This document shows, one piece after another, positions 40,889 to 43,913 of a DNA stretch of 43,913 bases (the stretch's first letter is position 1; each line of letters starts with the position of its first letter). The stretch lies in NCBI GenBank assembly GCA_017548525.1, contig JAFYZV010000222.1:1-43913 (forward strand). Direction: 5' to 3'. The stretch comes from Prevotella sp. (GTDB lineage Bacteria; Bacteroidota; Bacteroidia; Bacteroidales; Bacteroidaceae). Position numbers and translations under genes: made by a program. A model generated the notes under the pieces. It was not told the DNA's origin. It saw only the letters and a list, made by a program, of their open reading frames with translations, and made no database searches.

Positions 40889-41383
40889 TTATTCTACCTT
40901 CTCCTCTTCAGCTGCGGGAGCCTCTGCTGCGGGTGCTTCTGTAACAGGAGCCTCTGCCTTGGGGGCAGATGACTTGCGGCTACGACGAGTCTTCTTAACA
41001 GCCTTGGGAGCCTTTGCCATGTTGTCGTCGAAGTCTACCAACTCGATGAACGCGATGGGAGCGGCATCACCTTCGCGGAAACCCAGCTTGATGACTCGGG
41101 TGTAACCACCGGGGCGGTCGCCCACCTTGGGTGCTACTACCCCGTAGAGTTCCTTGAGGGCTTCCTTGTTCTGTAGGTGGCGGAACACCATACGGCGAGA
41201 GTGGGTGGAGTCGTCCTTGCATCGGGTGATGATGGGCTCCACATATTTCTTCAAGGCTTTTGCCTTGGCGAGAGTCGTAGTGATTCTTTTGTGCATAATC
41301 AGCGAGATGGCCATGTTTGCCAACATAGCCTTGCGGTGTTCTGCAGTACGACTCAGATGGTTGAATTTCTTATTGTGTCTCAT
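40889..41383 (-). CDS. rplQ: 50S ribosomal protein bL17
   Basis: The 164-residue protein starts [20 protein letters not shown], the bL17 signature, with [20 protein letters not shown] and [22 protein letters not shown] further on. From about residue 125 there is a low-complexity Ala/Pro/Glu-rich tail that E. coli L17 lacks and that other Bacteroidota share in similar form. It is the last gene of the alpha operon, 35 bases after rpoA. Confidence 0.97.
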   Translation of the reverse strand: MRHNKKFNHLSRTAEHRKAMLANMAISLIMHKRITTTLAKAKALKKYVEPIITRCKDDSTHSRRMVFRHLQNKEALKELYGVVAPKVGDRPGGYTRVIKLGFREGDAAPIAFIELVDFDDNMAKAPKAVKKTRRSRKSSAPKAEAPVTEAPAAEAPAAEEEKVE

Positions 41384-41418
41384 TGTTGATACATTTTAAT
41401 TGAAGGAGCGTGATGTTC

Positions 41419-42411
41419 TTACTCCTTGTCTAATTTATACTTTGAAATGTCAGTTCCAAACGACAGATTCAGACTCTCGAGCAAATCATCAAGCTCTGAA
41501 AGCGATTTCTTACCAAAGTTGCGGAACTTCAAAAGGTCGGTCTTGTTGTATTGCACAAGGTCGCCCAAGGTCTCCACGTCTGCTGCCTTGAGGCAGTTGA
41601 GGGCACGCACGCTGAGGTGCATGTCGACGAGCTTGGTCTTGAGCAACTGGCGCATGTGCAGTACTTCCTCGTCAAACTCCTGGTTGATCTCCTGGTCGGG
41701 ATTCTCGATAGTAATCTTCTCGTCGGAGAACAACATGAAGTGATGGATGAGGATCTTGGCAGCCTCCTTCAGCGCATCCTTCGGGTGTATGGAACCGTCC
41801 GTAGTCACCTCGATGATGAGCTTATCGTAGTCGGTCTTTTGCTCGACACGATACGGCTCAACAGCGTACTTGACATTACGGATGGGTGTGTAGATAGAAT
41901 CGATTGGAAGAACGTTGACATCCGTGCAGTATTGACGGTTTTCCTCTGAAGGGAGGTATCCCCTACCCTTGTTGATAGAAAGGTCAATCTGCATAGAAGC
42001 CTTGACATCTAAATGACAAATCACCAAATCGGGGTTTAACACTTCAAATCCAGTCAGATACTTACCGATATCACCAGCCTTGAACTCTGTGGTGTTCTCG
42101 ACGATGATACTAACTTTCTCATTCTCGAATTCTTCTACTACTTGCTTGAATCGAACTTGTTTGAGATTCAAAATAATGTTGGTGACATCCTCCTTCACCC
42201 CAGGAACGGACGAGAACTCATGCTCCACACCGGCAATCTTGACGGTGTTGATGGCATAGCCCTCAAGCGATGAAAGAAGAATGCGGCGCAGGGCGTTACC
42301 GATGGTCACGCCAAAGCCTGGCTCCAACGGACGGAACTCGAACTTGCCGAATCGGTCGTTGGCATCCAACATTACAACTTTATCAGGTTTTTGAAATGCT
42401 AATAACGCCAT
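41419..42411 (-). CDS. rpoA: DNA-directed RNA polymerase, alpha subunit
   Basis: The 330-residue alpha subunit has the N-terminal assembly domain (about 1-230; [28 protein letters not shown]) and the C-terminal DNA-binding domain (about 250-320; LDMH-like [23 protein letters not shown] and [22 protein letters not shown]). The C-terminal domain contacts upstream DNA and activators. It follows rpsD by 14 bases and precedes rplQ, the usual order. Confidence 0.98.
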   Translation of the reverse strand: MALLAFQKPDKVVMLDANDRFGKFEFRPLEPGFGVTIGNALRRILLSSLEGYAINTVKIAGVEHEFSSVPGVKEDVTNIILNLKQVRFKQVVEEFENEKVSIIVENTTEFKAGDIGKYLTGFEVLNPDLVICHLDVKASMQIDLSINKGRGYLPSEENRQYCTDVNVLPIDSIYTPIRNVKYAVEPYRVEQKTDYDKLIIEVTTDGSIHPKDALKEAAKILIHHFMLFSDEKITIENPDQEINQEFDEEVLHMRQLLKTKLVDMHLSVRALNCLKAADVETLGDLVQYNKTDLLKFRNFGKKSLSELDDLLESLNLSFGTDISKYKLDKE

Positions 42412-42425
42412 TTATTTATGATTTA

Positions 42426-43031
42426 TTATTTAGAGTACAACTCAACGATTAACTGCTCCTTAATATTCTCAGGGATGTCGGCACGGTCGGGCTTGTGTAA
42501 GAACTTGCCACTCTTGGTCTGCTCGTCCCACTCAATCCATGGGTACTTGCTGTGGTTGAAGCCAGCGAGGGCGGCATCAATGACCTCAAGGGACTTGGAC
42601 TTCTCGCGCACTCCTACTACCATACCTGCCTTGACGGAGAAAGAGGGAATATTTACGACCTTACCATCCACCACGATGTGCCTATGGTTGACGAGCTGAC
42701 GCGCGGCAGCACGTGTGGGTGCTATGCCAAGACGGAACACTACATTGTCGAGACGACTCTCCAGGTATTGCAGCAACACCTCACCAGTGATGCCGTCTGC
42801 CTTGGCAGCTTTCTCAAACATGTTGCGGAACTGGCGCTCGAGTACACCATAAGTATACTTGGCTTTCTGCTTCTCTGCCAACATGACACCATACTCAGAC
42901 ATCTTTCTGCGACGGTTGTTGCCATGCTGTCCAGGAGGGAAGTTTCTCTTGGACAAAACTTTGTCGGGGCCGAAGATGGGTTCTCCAAATCGGCGTGCAA
43001 TCTTAGATTTCGGACCTATGTATTTAGCCAT
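42426..43031 (-). CDS. rpsD: 30S ribosomal protein uS4
   Basis: uS4 binds early to 16S rRNA and nucleates 30S assembly. The 201-residue protein starts [20 protein letters not shown], has [27 protein letters not shown] in shortened view ([12 protein letters not shown]), and an S4 RNA-binding domain (about 92-155) with [19 protein letters not shown]. The length and gene order (rpsK before, rpoA after) agree with the family. Confidence 0.98.
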   Translation of the reverse strand: MAKYIGPKSKIARRFGEPIFGPDKVLSKRNFPPGQHGNNRRRKMSEYGVMLAEKQKAKYTYGVLERQFRNMFEKAAKADGITGEVLLQYLESRLDNVVFRLGIAPTRAAARQLVNHRHIVVDGKVVNIPSFSVKAGMVVGVREKSKSLEVIDAALAGFNHSKYPWIEWDEQTKSGKFLHKPDRADIPENIKEQLIVELYSK

Positions 43032-43061
43032 AATAAATGAAAATAATTCTCAATAATAAAT

Positions 43062-43451
43062 TTATACCTTACGACGCTTAGGTGGACGGCAACCATTGTG
43101 TGGAAGCGGTGTCACATCGACAATCTCTATCACCTCAATACCTGCGCCATGCACGGCACGGATGGCGGACTCACGTCCGTTGCCTGGACCCTTAACGTAT
43201 GCCTTCACCTTGCGGAGACCGAGGTCGTATGCCACCTTGGCGCAATCCTCACCTGCCATCTGTGCAGCATACGGGGTGTTCTTCTTGGAGCCACGGAATC
43301 CCATCTTGCCGGCAGAAGACCAGGAAATGGCCTGTCCTTCGCTGTTTGCCAACATGACGATGATATTATTGAATGAGCTATGAACATGGAGTTGGCCGAT
43401 GGCATCAACTCTAACGTTTCTCTTCTTTGCTGGTGCTTGTTTCTTTGCCAT
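43062..43451 (-). CDS. rpsK: 30S ribosomal protein uS11
   Basis: The 129-residue protein of the 30S platform has an N-terminal basic tail ([19 protein letters not shown]), [39 protein letters not shown] and the family ending THxP-like [16 protein letters not shown]. It lies 21 bases after rpsM in the alpha operon. Confidence 0.98.
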   Translation of the reverse strand: MAKKQAPAKKRNVRVDAIGQLHVHSSFNNIIVMLANSEGQAISWSSAGKMGFRGSKKNTPYAAQMAGEDCAKVAYDLGLRKVKAYVKGPGNGRESAIRAVHGAGIEVIEIVDVTPLPHNGCRPPKRRKV

Positions 43452-43472
43452 AATGAATTTCCTCCTTCAGAA

Positions 43473-43853
43473 TTACTTAGTAGCCTTCTTCTTGTTAGCA
43501 ACGGTCTTCTTCTTTCCCTTACGTGTACGGGCATTGTTCTTCGTGCTCTGTCCGCGGACAGGGAGACCGATACGATGACGCACTCCACGATAGCAACCAA
43601 TATCCATCAGTCGCTTGATGTTCATTTGGACCTCAGAACGGAGGTCACCTTCCACTTTGTACTCAGCGCTGATGATTTCACGGATCTTGGCAGCCTGGTC
43701 GTCGCTCCACTCGTTTACCTTGAGCATACGGCTGACTCCTGCCTTGTCCAATATCTTTGCTGAACTACTTCGACCTATTCCATAGATATAGGTCAATGCG
43801 ATTTCGCCACGCTTGTTTTGGGGCAAATCTACTCCAACAATTCTTATTGCCAT
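43473..43853 (-). CDS. rpsM: 30S ribosomal protein uS13
   Basis: uS13 sits at the 30S head and touches the 50S subunit and tRNA. The 126 residues start [20 protein letters not shown], include [33 protein letters not shown] and the basic end [13 protein letters not shown]. It follows rpmJ by about 30 bases. Confidence 0.98.
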   Translation of the reverse strand: MAIRIVGVDLPQNKRGEIALTYIYGIGRSSSAKILDKAGVSRMLKVNEWSDDQAAKIREIISAEYKVEGDLRSEVQMNIKRLMDIGCYRGVRHRIGLPVRGQSTKNNARTRKGKKKTVANKKKATK

Positions 43854-43882
43854 TATTACTAAATTGATTAAAAATGAATGTT

Positions 43883-43913
43883 TTAACCCTGACGTAACTT
43901 GTACTTGGGGTTC
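43883..43913 (-). CDS. rpmJ: 50S ribosomal protein bL36, C-terminal end
   Basis: The last nine codons before a TAA at 43885-43883 read NPKYKLRQG, the normal C-terminus of the short Bacteroidota bL36 (compare NPKYKQRQG-type endings). The rest lies beyond the right edge. Position directly before rpsM fits the usual infA-rpmJ-rpsM order. Confidence 0.85.
   Translation of the reverse strand, partial: NPKYKLRQG

Overview
The window is chromosomal DNA of a Bacteroidota bacterium, most likely Prevotella or a close relative. The evidence is a SusC/SusD pair, the type IX secretion genes porU and porV, cell-surface proteins with BspA-type or other leucine-rich repeats and Prevotella-like C-terminal tails, the alpha-operon ribosomal genes, and at least six promoters that match the Bacteroidota consensus (TTTG, 20 bp, TAnnTTTG) exactly or nearly so. 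Nearly all genes lack a purine-rich Shine-Dalgarno sequence, which is also typical of the phylum. Names and functions come from motifs read by eye; no database search was possible.

Layout. 1-2.9 kb: start of a lipoprotein gene, a divergent AraC-type regulator and a solitary tyrosine recombinase. 2.9-5.6 kb: pyruvate phosphate dikinase. 6.2-13.2 kb: one leftward operon, rRNA-type methyltransferase, Stealth phosphotransferase, UDP-galactopyranose mutase, two GT2 and one GT4 glycosyltransferases, then trmB; it looks like a small surface-glycan island held between two RNA methyltransferase genes. 13.3-13.4 kb: initiator tRNA with its own promoter and terminator. 13.6-15.6 kb: TetR regulator, fabG and an exported protein. 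15.6-18.3 kb: divergent ligA-type NAD ligase and a free-standing B3/B4 domain protein. 18.4-23.9 kb: susD, susC and a Nudix hydrolase. 24-26.4 kb: small HTH protein, a 63-residue acidic peptide gene, a DUF285 repeat protein and, upstream of it, a candidate structured RNA. 26.5-32.7 kb: three tandem palindromes, an FAH-family gene, porU, porV and ispF. 32.8-38.3 kb: leucine-rich-repeat protein, M60 metallopeptidase and a BspA-like protein. 38.4-40.8 kb: gene-poor repeat region and an IS3-family element. 40.9-43.9 kb: rplQ, rpoA, rpsD, rpsK, rpsM and the end of rpmJ.

How it fits together. PorV and PorU are parts of the machinery that carries cargo across the outer membrane and attaches it. Three surface-protein genes in the same 14 kb end in the same short tail (YDLQGRK-like, then GIYIxNGKK), so the region looks like secretion machinery grouped with its likely cargo. 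The M60 peptidase carries BACON-like and F5/8-type C domains, which points to host glycoproteins such as mucin as substrate.

The most unusual items are the three exactly spaced GTTTCA-N5-TGAAAC palindromes, the structured RNA candidate at 26.1-26.36 kb, a 132-bp nested palindrome beside the IS element, and the IS right end with six iteron-like repeats.
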